From Endozoicomonas acroporae (GTDB taxonomy: Bacteria > Pseudomonadota > Gammaproteobacteria > Pseudomonadales > Endozoicomonadaceae), in the NCBI RefSeq assembly GCF_002864045.1, contig NZ_PJPV01000024.1, positions 31,469-95,468 on the forward strand: a DNA stretch of 64,000 bases, written 5' to 3'. Under the pieces are notes generated by a model. The model made no database searches, was not told the origin of the DNA, and worked only from the letters and a program-made list of their open reading frames with translations. Each line of letters begins with the position of its first letter. The stretch's first letter is position 1. The position numbers and the translations under genes are program-made. This document shows positions 19,522 to 28,570 of this stretch, piece after piece.

Positions 19522-22500
19522 ATGAATATTGCCACAAAACTTCTGTTTCCGGCTCTGGTTCTGACCAATCATTTGCATGCCGCCGGGTTGGTGGAAATCA
19601 TTGCAACACAGGCCTTGCCGGAACAGCTGCTGAAAGGTGAAGAAGCCACCGTGACCTGGCTGGTCAGGTCATTGTCAAAAACCACACTCCCTGATTTTCA
19701 GGTAACGCCTGCGGGGGTGAAAATCACGGCAAGCACTTGTACTGATCAGCTTTCTGCCAAAGAAATCTGTCAGGTGAGCGGTCGATTCCCGGCCAATGAA
19801 ACCGGGGATTTTTCGGTTAAGCTTGAAGCCAGCGCGGCAAAACAGGCTTATCGATTCACCAGCGCTGTAGCATCGGTGCATGTTTTTGAAGAGAGTCCGG
19901 GTAAACCTGCCGACAAAGAAGCCATCCTTTATTACCAACGTCCGGACGGTATTTACCAGGGCTGGGGGCTGCATCTGTTCAATAACGACAACTGCAAGGC
20001 TTTTGGCAAAACAGATACCGACTGGAACCAGCCCTGGATGCCAGAAAGCATTACCCGGACTTATGGTGCGCTCTATCGGATACCACTTTCGGACACTTTT
20101 TCCAAGGTGCAAGATGACTGCCTGAATTTTATTGTGCACAAAGGCGATGAAAAAGACCTTGGTGGTGACATGGCCTGGCATTTTTCTGATACAGATAGTC
20201 AACTTGCCTATACCTACAGTGGTTACAACCTGATTTCATCGACGCCACTGGACGGCCCGCCTCTGATGGTTGACGGTGCAAAAGCGCACTGGGTTTCCTC
20301 TGCCACCCTGCTCTGGAATGAAGGTGGCGGTTCGGATGTTGATAGAGCAGAGCTGCTGTATTCAGACGACGCCAGCATCATACTCAAGGAGGGTAATATA
20401 TCTGGAAAATATCAAACTATTTCACTTGCCAAAGGCGGCAATAACAACAGTGTGCGAGAAAAACTCCCCCACCTGATGAATCGCAGCCCTCTGACTGTTT
20501 CTGCCGATCTTGCGGTCATTAAAAAAGCCCTGAAAGGTCAGTTGCTGGCGGTGGCCTATAAAGGAAACCAGCCCAAATACGCTACAAAGGTTCAGGTTCA
20601 GGGCTTGCTTGATGAGTTGTATAAGTACAACGGTGAATTAGGAGCCATTGTGGGTGACTCCGGTATCGATTTTAAACTCTGGGCACCTACTGCCCGGAAT
20701 GTGCGCCTGGTGACCACGTCTGCAAGCAAAACTTCTGCAAACAAAGCAACCGACCGTAAGTTTCATGACATGATTGAAAGCGCTGCGGGCGTCTGGAGCT
20801 ACAGAGCTGACAATAAGGATTATGACCGATCTTTTTATCGCTATGCGGTTACTGTCTTCCATCCTCAGACTGACAAGATCGAAACTTATGAAGTGACTGA
20901 CCCATATTCCCTGAGTTTATCGACTAACAGCCAATACTCTCAGGTCGTTGACCTCAACGACCCATCGCTTAAGCCCCAAGGTTGGGATAGTGTTCAATAT
21001 TCCCAACAAGACCCTGAAGATATGGTGCTTTATGAAACCCATATCCGGGATTACAGCATTAATACCTCCGGCTTGGCCAATCCTGGCAAATTCAAGGCCT
21101 TTACGGAAGCTAAAGCCAACACCCATTTGCAACAATTGCAAGCTGCAGGCCTGACCCATATACACTTGCTGCCAGCTTTTGATATAGCCACCGTTGATGA
21201 AGTCCCGGCGAATCGGATTGATATTTCCCAGACTATGGAGCAACTGTGCGCCAGAAAGGAAGTACAGGCTGATACCGACTATTTCCGCACTTTTTGTAGC
21301 AACCCGCAGTCAGGCCAAACCATTCAAGCTTATCTGCAATCCCTTGATTCTGAGACAGACCGGGCTCAATACCTCTACCAACACATCCGCCCTGTCGACA
21401 GCTTTAACTGGGGCTATGACCCGCTGCATTACACCGTTCCTGAGGGCAGCTATGCCACTGATCCAGACGGGATCACGCGAATCATTGAATTCCGGGAAAT
21501 GGTGAAAGCTTTGAAAGCTGCAAATCTGGGCGTGGTAATGGATGTTGTTTATAACCACACTCATGCCCACGGTGTTGGCAACCATTCTGTGCTGGATCGA
21601 ATTGTCCCCTGGTATTACCAACGCTTAAACCCCGACAGCGGCATCGTTGAAAGCTCAACTTGCTGTTCAAATACCGCCTCTGAGTTCCACATGATGGAGA
21701 AACTCATGATCGACTCTCTCAAGGTCTGGGTTAAAGACTACAAAGTGGATGCGTTTCGTTTCGACTTGATGGGGCACCATCTCAAGCGCAATATTGAGAA
21801 AGCACTGATGGCCGTTAAAGCCATTAACCCTGGTATCTATTTTTATGGTGAAGGCTGGGAGTTTGGTGAAGTCGCTGGCAATGCCAGAGGCATTAACGCC
21901 AATCAGTTTAATATGGCCGGGACAGGGGTCGGCACATTCACTGACCGGATGAGAGACCGGATTCGTGGTGGTAGCCCTTTTGATCAGGGCGATGCTCTGC
22001 GGCAAACCCAGGGCTATGCCTCAGGACTCCATTATCACCCAAACGACAAAACAGCAGAGGCAAAGGCGGCTTTGTGCGCCCATACGGATATCATCCGCCT
22101 GGGTATGGCCGCCAATTTGAAAAACTTCCGATTTGTTGATTGTCACGGCACCCTTCGTTACGGTTTTGATTTTGACTACAACGGTGCTCCCGCCGGATAT
22201 AGCCTCGACCCACAGGAAGTGATCAACTACGTCTCAAAGCATGACAACCAAACCCTGTGGGATATCCTGATGTACAAGCTTCCTGAAGGTATGCCGACGG
22301 CCAACCGTGTCAAGCTGCATAATCTGGCGCTGGGCATCACGCTGTTAAGCCAGGGTGTTCCCTTTATTCATGCTGGCTCCGAACGGTTGCGCTCGAAATC
22401 CATGGAAAGAGACAGTTACGATTCCGGCGACTGGTATAACCGGATGCCTGACGACGACAATAACTATTGGAATCAGGGCTTGCCAAGAAAAGACAAGGAC

Positions 22501-22950
22501 GGAGCGAACTGGGCCCTGATTAAAAAGATCATCTCAGATAGCACCACACGACCGGATAAGGAGAATATAGCTGCCGCAGATGCCTATTTTCAGAAGATGC
22601 TGAGAATTCGTAAAAGTTCTCCTCTATTTCGCCTCAAGACAGAGCAGGACGTTATCGACCGGATTACTTATCTGAACACCGGGCCGGACCAGATTCCGGG
22701 TTTGATTGTTCAGCGCATCAGCGATAAGGCACCATTTCAGAGTATTGATGACCAGTATGAGGTGATCATTGTTGCTGTGAACCCATCCGGTGACGAAATG
22801 GCTTTCGATCTGCCGGAATCTGAAAGTGGTACTTATTCACTTCACCCCTTTTTGCTGCAGGATATACCAGAGCGTTTCCGTACATCCTCCAATGGTCAAT
22901 TACGGATACCGCCTTTGTCCATTGTCGTTTTTGTCCAGGATGAGGCTTAG
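19522..22950 (+). CDS. pulA: Secreted type I pullulanase
   Basis: The 1,142-residue product starts with a signal peptide (MNIATKLLFPALVLTNHLHA) with no lipobox. A CBM41-like domain is suggested by YYQRPDGIYQGWGLHLF near residues 132-150. The GH13 core has the type I pullulanase signature FNWGYDP (about residues 628-634), FRFDLMGHHLK with nucleophile D748, YFYGEGWEFG with acid/base E777, and VSKHDNQTLWD with D908. It hydrolyses alpha-1,6 bonds in glycogen, amylopectin or pullulan outside the cytoplasm, producing linear maltodextrins for the LamB/MalEFGK route. Confidence 0.95.
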   Translation: MNIATKLLFPALVLTNHLHAAGLVEIIATQALPEQLLKGEEATVTWLVRSLSKTTLPDFQVTPAGVKITASTCTDQLSAKEICQVSGRFPANETGDFSVKLEASAAKQAYRFTSAVASVHVFEESPGKPADKEAILYYQRPDGIYQGWGLHLFNNDNCKAFGKTDTDWNQPWMPESITRTYGALYRIPLSDTFSKVQDDCLNFIVHKGDEKDLGGDMAWHFSDTDSQLAYTYSGYNLISSTPLDGPPLMVDGAKAHWVSSATLLWNEGGGSDVDRAELLYSDDASIILKEGNISGKYQTISLAKGGNNNSVREKLPHLMNRSPLTVSADLAVIKKALKGQLLAVAYKGNQPKYATKVQVQGLLDELYKYNGELGAIVGDSGIDFKLWAPTARNVRLVTTSASKTSANKATDRKFHDMIESAAGVWSYRADNKDYDRSFYRYAVTVFHPQTDKIETYEVTDPYSLSLSTNSQYSQVVDLNDPSLKPQGWDSVQYSQQDPEDMVLYETHIRDYSINTSGLANPGKFKAFTEAKANTHLQQLQAAGLTHIHLLPAFDIATVDEVPANRIDISQTMEQLCARKEVQADTDYFRTFCSNPQSGQTIQAYLQSLDSETDRAQYLYQHIRPVDSFNWGYDPLHYTVPEGSYATDPDGITRIIEFREMVKALKAANLGVVMDVVYNHTHAHGVGNHSVLDRIVPWYYQRLNPDSGIVESSTCCSNTASEFHMMEKLMIDSLKVWVKDYKVDAFRFDLMGHHLKRNIEKALMAVKAINPGIYFYGEGWEFGEVAGNARGINANQFNMAGTGVGTFTDRMRDRIRGGSPFDQGDALRQTQGYASGLHYHPNDKTAEAKAALCAHTDIIRLGMAANLKNFRFVDCHGTLRYGFDFDYNGAPAGYSLDPQEVINYVSKHDNQTLWDILMYKLPEGMPTANRVKLHNLALGITLLSQGVPFIHAGSERLRSKSMERDSYDSGDWYNRMPDDDNNYWNQGLPRKDKDGANWALIKKIISDSTTRPDKENIAAADAYFQKMLRIRKSSPLFRLKTEQDVIDRITYLNTGPDQIPGLIVQRISDKAPFQSIDDQYEVIIVAVNPSGDEMAFDLPESESGTYSLHPFLLQDIPERFRTSSNGQLRIPPLSIVVFVQDEA

Positions 22951-22985
22951 GAACGGTCATTTAATAACTTTGACAGTTTAATAAG

Positions 22986-23056
22986 CGCTGCCCGCTGCCC
23001 GCCACCCGCTGCTCGAAAAAGACAGGCCGTTTGTGCTTTTGCGGGAAGCGGGAAGC
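22986..23056. repeat. GC-rich repeat of the malG-malK type
   Basis: CTGCCCGCTGCCCGCCACCC on the left and TTTTGCGGGAAGCGGGAAGC on the right pair imperfectly around a loop. It shares TTTTGCGGGAAGCGGG with 13006-13085. It lies between pulA and the malQ remnant and may mark the junction where the second malQ was lost. Confidence 0.65.
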
Positions 23057-23060
23057 AATG

Positions 23061-23345
23061 TCCTCTTTCTGATCTTCGGTGAAGACTTGGGGGCATTCAC
23101 CCCACAAGTTGAAGCGGTAATGCCTGCTGCACACTGTGATTCCAATGAACTGGTGTTTTTTCCAGAACTGGTGATCACTTTATGACACCACCTGCGTATA
23201 AATCACGAACGCTGACCTGCATCTCCAGTCACGACATTCACACCCTCAAGACCTGATGGAACTGCAACGAAGGATTTACTTTGCTGGCGACGAAAACCGG
23301 CGTTTTTTTCAAAACTCCGGTTTGACCCGCAGAGCCTGGCCATAA
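23061..23345 (+). pseudogene. Decayed malQ-like fragment
   Basis: Translated pieces match the 3' part of the intact malQ at 16264-18510. IFGEDLGAFTPQVEAVMPAA parallels IFGEDLGTVPPEIEAALPAA, YKSRTLTCISSHDIHTLK parallels YKSRALTCISNHDIPTLR, and FAGDENRRFFQNSGLTRRAW parallels FASEENRVLFKNLGLTRKA. Internal stops, frame changes and a deletion between the last two pieces show it is not functional. It implies a second malQ once lay downstream of pulA. Confidence 0.85.
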
Positions 23346-23360
23346 AAAGGTTAAGAAGTG

Positions 23361-23852
23361 ATGGTGACGATCGATTTTTCAGGAAGCAGCCAGGAAGGAA
23401 CCATACTACTGGAGCCCAATAACTCCATGAGCTGGCGGCAGAATCTGCTGTTACTGGGGCTGATAACCCTAGTGTCCCTGGCCATCGCTGTCGGCTTCTA
23501 TCTGGCTGGCGCTAAAGTGATCTTGCCTTTTTCCATACTGGAAGTGACTGCCCTGTCTGTGGGTATCTATTACTGTGCATGGCAACGTCAGCGGAAAGAG
23601 CTGATCACCTTACAGGAGCATCAGGTCACGATTCAGAAAGGCTTTTATCAACCACTGAGCACTCACCATTATCACCGCCTGTGGTGTCAATTGATTATTC
23701 GTGAAGCGACTCATCCATGGAAAGCGCCCTCCATTCATATTCGTTCTCACGGCAAGGAACTGGAGCTGGGATCTTTCCTGAACCGGCAGGATAAACTGAT
23801 CTTGATTGAGCGCCTGAAGAGAGTGTTTAGCAACGCTTATATGTCTCAGTGA
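23361..23852 (+). CDS. DUF2244 family membrane protein
   Basis: The 163-residue product has two hydrophobic helices (NLLLLGLITLVSLAIAVGFY and an ILPFSILEVTALSVGIYYCA segment). A soluble C-terminal domain has TIQKGFYQP, WKAPSIHIRSHGKELELG and a terminal LIERLKRVF, the general layout of DUF2244 proteins, whose function is unknown. The ATG at 23361 is preferred over a GTG one codon earlier; AAGG at 23347-23350 is a possible ribosome site. It begins directly after the malQ remnant. Confidence 0.75.
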   Translation: MVTIDFSGSSQEGTILLEPNNSMSWRQNLLLLGLITLVSLAIAVGFYLAGAKVILPFSILEVTALSVGIYYCAWQRQRKELITLQEHQVTIQKGFYQPLSTHHYHRLWCQLIIREATHPWKAPSIHIRSHGKELELGSFLNRQDKLILIERLKRVFSNAYMSQ

Positions 23853-24383
23853 CCACAAAGAAGCAGCACTAAAGTGAACATTTTTTTGCCCATCTTCAAA
23901 CCCTGAACTAAATTCTTAAAAGACTCTGGCTGGCGAGGAGGTTGTCTGAGAATAGCGGCCGAAGCGAGGATGGCAGCACATTTTAACTTTGCTCAGCTAG
24001 CAGAGTATGGCTTTCAAAGCTTGGCTGGATTAGTAGATTTTCCGTTGTGCCTGATGTTTTCCTTGGCACTCGGTGAATGTAGGCTGCTGAGCAGCATTGA
24101 AAGTCTGAGCAACTCACAAATAACTAACCAGGATGACCCTCAACCTTACGTCGAGACTGTGTTAAATCATTAAACACAGTTCAATTTATACGACGTACCT
24201 ATTACTTATCTTCCTGCATGGACAGCGGGCCTTGTTTTTCAACACACACTAACGAATGGCTACCTGCTTTACATGTTTGCCGGTTTTCAATTTCGCGGCC
24301 ATTGAATCAGCATCACGCTTACCCTGACAGCATGACGCTGAAGAAGGCAGGAGCCAGAGCAACACACATGAAGGTAACTGGTT
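23853..24383. other. Non-coding gap before the porin gene, with a repeat relic and a palindrome
   Basis: A relic of the GCCTGTCCGAGAATAG repeat family lies at 23941-23978 (GTTGTCTGAGAATAGCGGCC, AAGCGAGGATGGCAG). A 12-base inverted repeat at 24157-24181 (ACTGTGTTAAAT, then ATTAAACACAGT) has one mismatch and could be an operator or terminator stem. The rest must contain the lamB promoter. No convincing -35/-10 pair and no MalT box were recognised. Confidence 0.5.
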
Positions 24384-25733
24384 GTGACCAAAAATCTACG
24401 CATTCTACCTCTGGCTGGTGCCATAGCTCTGTTATCCGGCAATGCTATGGCCAGTGAAGCCTCCAAACCTACCGATATTTTGACCGATGGCTGGAAGGTA
24501 AATGGCTACATCCGTGCCAGCTGGAGGGTGGATGAAAATGGCACCTCTACCGACAATGAATATGGCAAGCCTGACTACAATCTGGCGGCTACTACCGGAA
24601 AAAACCCTAACCAGGTAGAGTTCAATATCAGCAAGAACACAACGTTCCAGAACGGCGTCTGGTCGCAGCTCGGTGTTCGTGCGGAATACGGCAATGGTGA
24701 CTCCAACTTTTACTCCTCCACTGGTAGTGAAGACAGCAACAATACAAATGAAGGCCCCTTTGAAGTCAAAGAAGCCTATCTCCGTCTGGGGGGCTTGAGC
24801 TATCTGCCAGAAGATGCCGACATCTGGGCGGGTCGTCGCTTCCTGAACCGTGCAGCTGGCCTGCTCTCCGGTGAATTCTGGAAGCAGTCTTCCGGTGTTG
24901 GTTTTGGTTATGAGCAGAACAGCAACGGTATTGCGGTTGTTTCTGTAGACCCTGGTGAAAAGACCAACAAACCGGATGGCAAAACCCTCCACTCTATAGA
25001 CCTTTATAGCTACAATCACGAAGCGCTCGGTGGCAGCTTTAACTTTGATGTCAAATTCATGATGGCCGGAGATAAAGATAAGTACACTGACAAGGAAGCC
25101 ACTGACGGCATTGGTGCTGCTATCACCTATAACGGTAACTACTACGGCCTTGATGGCTGGACTGCCACCGCCCTGGCCTATGGCCGGGGGTTGGCTGCCA
25201 ACCGGGGGGTAAACTTTGGTCAATGGAGTGGTGGCACATCCACAGTTGATAGCGATAAGGGTAATAGTATCTTTTTTACTTCCTACGGTGTTTTGAATAT
25301 CAATGACCGTTGGCAGATGGCTTCTGAAGTCACCTACCTGCACGGTGAGAAGATCTGGGGCCTCGGTGCAAACCCAAATGCTGACGGTGATACCGTTGAC
25401 CGTTTGCTGATTGCCCTGCGTCCTTCCTACATGGTTAACGATAACTTCCGCTGGGAGTTCACCGCTTCTTACGGCTTCGAGAAAGACTACTGGGGTGATA
25501 TAAATCTCGGTGTTGGCAATGTAGAGAACAAAACCAATATCTACGCCGCTGAAATTGCAGCAGTATTTACAGTGAACTCCGATTACTTCGGCCGACCACA
25601 GATCAAACCGTTCGTTACTTTCATGAGCAAAGACTCAAGTAACGAAGTTATTGACAAATATGGCTGGGGTCCTAACTACAACAATGACAAAAGCACCTAC
25701 CAGTTCGGTGTGGAAGGAGAAATCTGGTTCTGA
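24384..25733 (+). CDS. lamB: Maltoporin (LamB-type outer-membrane channel)
   Basis: The 449-residue product starts at a GTG with AAGG nine bases upstream. It has a signal peptide (MTKNLRILPLAGAIALLSGN, cleavage after AMA) and a porin-like mature chain. Features include VNGYIRASWRV, AYLRLGG, WAGRRFLNRAAGLLSGEFW, SGVGFGYEQ and a C terminus GVEGEIWF with terminal Phe. The mature body resembles maltoporins (about 420-450 residues). It should let maltodextrins cross the outer membrane, fitting the adjacent pullulanase and mal transporter. Another sugar porin of the LamB superfamily remains possible. Confidence 0.85.
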   Translation: MTKNLRILPLAGAIALLSGNAMASEASKPTDILTDGWKVNGYIRASWRVDENGTSTDNEYGKPDYNLAATTGKNPNQVEFNISKNTTFQNGVWSQLGVRAEYGNGDSNFYSSTGSEDSNNTNEGPFEVKEAYLRLGGLSYLPEDADIWAGRRFLNRAAGLLSGEFWKQSSGVGFGYEQNSNGIAVVSVDPGEKTNKPDGKTLHSIDLYSYNHEALGGSFNFDVKFMMAGDKDKYTDKEATDGIGAAITYNGNYYGLDGWTATALAYGRGLAANRGVNFGQWSGGTSTVDSDKGNSIFFTSYGVLNINDRWQMASEVTYLHGEKIWGLGANPNADGDTVDRLLIALRPSYMVNDNFRWEFTASYGFEKDYWGDINLGVGNVENKTNIYAAEIAAVFTVNSDYFGRPQIKPFVTFMSKDSSNEVIDKYGWGPNYNNDKSTYQFGVEGEIWF

Positions 25734-25750
25734 CCCATTAAGCTCCCCTC

Positions 25751-25774
25751 GTTCCCACGGTTCTCCGTGGGAAT
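25751..25774. terminator. Hairpin after the porin gene
   Basis: TTCCCACGG (25752-25760) and CCGTGGGAA (25765-25773) form a perfect nine-base stem with a four-base loop, 18 bases after the lamB stop. No run of T follows, so it may be a processing or REP-like stem rather than a classical terminator. Confidence 0.45.
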
Positions 25775-25865
25775 GCATAGCCGTAAATACAAACTGCGTA
25801 ACTCCACACTCCCCGCAACAAAGAAACCAAACAGGTATCAATTCGGAACAACAAGGTAACCCATC

Positions 25866-26885
25866 ATGAAGGCAGCTGTCGTTCATCATTTCAAAGATCA
25901 GCTTACCATCGAAGATCTACCGCTACCCAAACCAGGCCCACGGGATGCACTGGTGAAAATCCATGCCTGCGGTGTCTGTCATACCGATCTTCATGCCTGC
26001 CATGGAGACTGGCCGGTTAAACCAAAACTGCCACTGGTGCCCGGCCATGAAGGTGTGGGAACGGTCACCGAAGTTGGTGACCAGATCACTCATATCAAAC
26101 CGGGCGACCGTGTGGGTATTCCCTGGCTCTATTCCGCCTGTGGTTATTGCGAGTACTGTCTGGAAGGCAAAGAAACGCTCTGCCTTGCCCAGCACAATGC
26201 CGGTTACTCCATCGATGGCGGCTATGCTGAGTACTGCCTGGCAGCTGCCGACTATGTGGTCAAAGTGCCCGACAACATCAGTTTTGTCGATGCCGCCCCC
26301 CTGTTCTGTGCCGGGGTTACCACGTATAAGGCCCTGAAAGTCAGCCGTACCAAACCTGGCGACTGGGTGTCCGTTGTCGGTGTGGGCGGACTTGGTCACC
26401 TGGCCGTTCAGTATGCCGTGGCCATGGGTCTTAATGTGATTGCGGTGGATACCGGGGCGGAAAAGAAAGCGTTATCCCTGGACTTGGGAGCCACTCACTT
26501 TATCGACTTTATCCGGGAGCAGCCGGAAGAAAAAATTCAGTCGCTGCTGGGTAACGGTGTTCACGCGACTGTCTGCACAGCGGTCTCCAAAGCGGGCTTT
26601 GACAGTGCTTATCGCTCCGTGCGCAGGGGAGGAACCTGTGTCCTGGTGGGACTCCCCCCGGAGGATATGCCCATTCCTATATTCGATACGGTAATCAACG
26701 GCGTTGCTGTTGTTGGTTCCATCGTAGGTACCCGCAAGGATTTACAGGAGTGCCTGGAGTTTGCTGCCCAGGGTAAAGTGAAGGCGATTATCCAGAAACG
26801 AACCCTTGAAGAGATCAACGCGATTTTTGACGAAATGGAAAAAGGTGATATCGCCGGACGTGTTGTTATGGAACTGGCCCAGTAA
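25866..26885 (+). CDS. adhP: Zinc-dependent alcohol dehydrogenase
   Basis: The 339-residue medium-chain dehydrogenase is close to E. coli AdhP (336). [16 protein letters not shown] and LVPGHEGVG supply catalytic zinc ligands, [15 protein letters not shown] is the structural zinc lobe, and [14 protein letters not shown] is the NAD-binding fold. It interconverts primary alcohols such as ethanol and their aldehydes with NAD. It follows lamB on the same strand but lies about 130 bases away beyond a hairpin, so it is probably separately expressed. Confidence 0.92.
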   Translation: MKAAVVHHFKDQLTIEDLPLPKPGPRDALVKIHACGVCHTDLHACHGDWPVKPKLPLVPGHEGVGTVTEVGDQITHIKPGDRVGIPWLYSACGYCEYCLEGKETLCLAQHNAGYSIDGGYAEYCLAAADYVVKVPDNISFVDAAPLFCAGVTTYKALKVSRTKPGDWVSVVGVGGLGHLAVQYAVAMGLNVIAVDTGAEKKALSLDLGATHFIDFIREQPEEKIQSLLGNGVHATVCTAVSKAGFDSAYRSVRRGGTCVLVGLPPEDMPIPIFDTVINGVAVVGSIVGTRKDLQECLEFAAQGKVKAIIQKRTLEEINAIFDEMEKGDIAGRVVMELAQ

Positions 26886-26902
26886 TTTATTCAATTACTT
26901 AG

Positions 26903-27095
26903 TGCTCTAACATGGTTTCAATGAGTTTAACGTGTACAATCTCCGTTCACCCTGAGCGGAGTCGAAGGGTGCTTGGCACGATCTATCAGAGTCTGGAGTT
27001 TCCGCCTTTAGGCCCTATGGGTCCTTCGACAGGCTCAGGACGAACGGAGTGCGGAGGCACGACAACCCGTCAAACTCATTGAAACCATGTACTAG
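26903..27095. mobile_element. CTAGTACATGG-family MITE
   Basis: Inverted ends (CATGGTTTCAATGAGTTTAA on the left; TTGAAACCATGTACTAG on the right) enclose two stems of the common CCTTCGAC/GTTCACCCTGAGC type. The same element is present in the opposite orientation at 51817-52005. No coding potential was seen. It separates adhP from the convergent ykgJ-like gene. Confidence 0.8.
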
Positions 27096-27180
27096 CTCTC
27101 TGTGGTTCCCAAAAACGCTTTTTCATCTGTCTTATGCCATAACCCTTATGCCATAACCCTAGCCTGGGCAAAATGGTCTA

Positions 27181-27618
27181 CTACTGTCGTTTTGCCCGCT
27201 CTACTTCATACTTCTCCAGCCGCTTGTCCCAGTTTTTGAAACGTGTACGGCAATAAGCATCCAGTTCGTCGTATGTCTGAAAATACAGTTCGCAGCCATC
27301 ATTAATGGGAGCGTCCCTCTCACAGGCTTCGTTACTGTGCTCCCGGCAGATAATGGGGCGTCGTTCATAGATACCACAGCGATTATCCGGCAACAGGAAT
27401 TCACACCGGGTCTGACAGAGCAGGTACCAGCCATTGCCATCCTTGAAAATATGCACGCCCTTATGGGCCACCTGCCAGAGCAACACATCAAACGCGTGCA
27501 TACTGCGGGGAGTGTCCAGTTCCTGGGTAATGTAAGAGCAACAAAGGGCAGTACACTGATCACACTTGTTGCTGGCAGTGATGTCCCTGGTTTCGATCCG
27601 GTTAACCATATCTGACAC
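27181..27618 (-). CDS. YkgJ-type cysteine-cluster protein
   Basis: The product is up to 145 residues and has the CxxCxxxCC pattern CDQCTALCC near residue 19. Further conserved cysteines follow in LLCQTRCEFLLPDNRCGIYE and RRPIICREH, as in the YkgJ / zinc- or iron-chelating domain family. Such proteins are thought to bind a metal or cluster; no reaction is established. The GTG at 27618 and the ATG at 27609 are both possible starts. It is convergent with adhP across a MITE. Confidence 0.82.
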   Translation of the reverse strand: MSDMVNRIETRDITASNKCDQCTALCCSYITQELDTPRSMHAFDVLLWQVAHKGVHIFKDGNGWYLLCQTRCEFLLPDNRCGIYERRPIICREHSNEACERDAPINDGCELYFQTYDELDAYCRTRFKNWDKRLEKYEVERAKRQ

Positions 27619-27643
27619 GATAAGTAATAAGTCCTGTTATTGG

Positions 27644-28177
27644 CTACGAACTAAAAAGCCGGGCTACTGTTTTCATGGGCAGAAACATGCGAACTTTACC
27701 ATTATGTTCACACAGAACTGCAAATCCATATTTTGCATAAAACGTCTCTGCGGCATCGGTTAAACAATCAACAATAATGGCGTATGCACGCATGTGAGCG
27801 TTTATTTCCCACAGGTATTTCAAGGCATTTACCAGGCAGATTTTTCCTAACCCCTCGCCCTGAAATTCTCGATGAACCGCAAGCTGTGCGATCAAAAACA
27901 CAGGAACAGGGTACCGTGGCAGCTTCTTTACCAGAGCTTCAGGTAAAGTGTCTCGACAGATTGAGCCTGGCGTAATGCTGTAAAATGCACAAATTGGTAT
28001 TTTTTGATTTGGAAAAGGGTTTGATGCAGGCAGAACCATTGTACGACTGATACCTGCCTGCATATGTTTTGAGGCTTGAGTCTGGATGAACAAATTAAGT
28101 TCCGTTTCACCACAATCAAATGACGCTCTATCGTGGATACCTTTATCGAGTTCCACAAACTCCCTTGACCAGCTCAC
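27644..28177 (-). CDS. GNAT-type toxin of a TacAT-like toxin-antitoxin pair
   Basis: The 177-residue product has the GNAT acetyl-CoA loop in REFQGEGLGKIC and the typical C terminus FYAKYGFAVL then MFLPM. Toxins of this group acetylate aminoacyl-tRNA and stop translation. The GTG start at 28175-28177 overlaps the stop of the DUF1778-type antitoxin gene by four bases (GTGA), the usual arrangement. The target is inferred from characterised TacT and AtaT toxins. Confidence 0.88.
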   Translation of the reverse strand: MSWSREFVELDKGIHDRASFDCGETELNLFIQTQASKHMQAGISRTMVLPASNPFPNQKIPICAFYSITPGSICRDTLPEALVKKLPRYPVPVFLIAQLAVHREFQGEGLGKICLVNALKYLWEINAHMRAYAIIVDCLTDAAETFYAKYGFAVLCEHNGKVRMFLPMKTVARLFSS

Positions 28178-28443
28178 TTGACACCTTTCTCTTCGGTAAA
28201 TGTCAGGGCAGCCAGCAAAGCCTTATTTGGTGCCTTTGCCTTTTCGCAGGCTTCTGTAAAGCGATCAAAGACATCGTTTTCAACTGTCATCTTTTCATAT
28301 TCAGAAATAACCTGTGTAGCGTCTTCATCCATAAGCCTGACAACGTATTCGGTCAAGCTCTTCAGTCCCAGTAGAGCTGAAGCCTTCTCTGCCTTAGCCT
28401 TGATTTCCTCATCAAGTCTCAGGTCCAAGCGTGCAGTAGCCAT
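28174..28443 (-). CDS. DUF1778 ribbon-helix-helix antitoxin
   Basis: The 89-residue product starts MATARLDLRLDEEIKAKAEK, the ribbon-helix-helix fold of TacA-like antitoxins. An acidic, flexible C-terminal half (FDRFTEACEKAKAPNKALL) would wrap the toxin. GGAGG eight bases upstream of the ATG is a good ribosome site. It is the first gene of the pair and is expected to autorepress through the palindrome just upstream. Confidence 0.88.
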   Translation of the reverse strand: MATARLDLRLDEEIKAKAEKASALLGLKSLTEYVVRLMDEDATQVISEYEKMTVENDVFDRFTEACEKAKAPNKALLAALTFTEEKGVK

Positions 28444-28460
28444 ATTTCACCCTCCATTTG

Positions 28461-28523
28461 TACGGATATCTTCCGTATAGGAAAAGCTTAGACCTGAGCA
28501 CTCCTATAAGCAAGTTGTACGGA
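28461..28523 (-). promoter_or_regulatory. Probable TA operator and promoter region
   Basis: TACGGATATCTTCCGTA (28461-28477) is an inverted repeat TACGGA-N5-TCCGTA just upstream of the antitoxin ribosome site, and a further TACGGA half-site lies at 28518-28523. Ribbon-helix-helix antitoxins bind such short palindromes, so autoregulation is likely. Promoter hexamers are not clear. Confidence 0.6.
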
Positions 28524-28570
28524 TAAATGACGGATTATTTAGTGAATGTAACTTGGCAAAGCACCAGAAC

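Noticed and set aside
24432..25343. 303-codon open frame antisense to the porin gene
   Set aside because: The porin has a signal peptide, barrel pattern and terminal Phe; the antisense frame is a by-product of its codon use.
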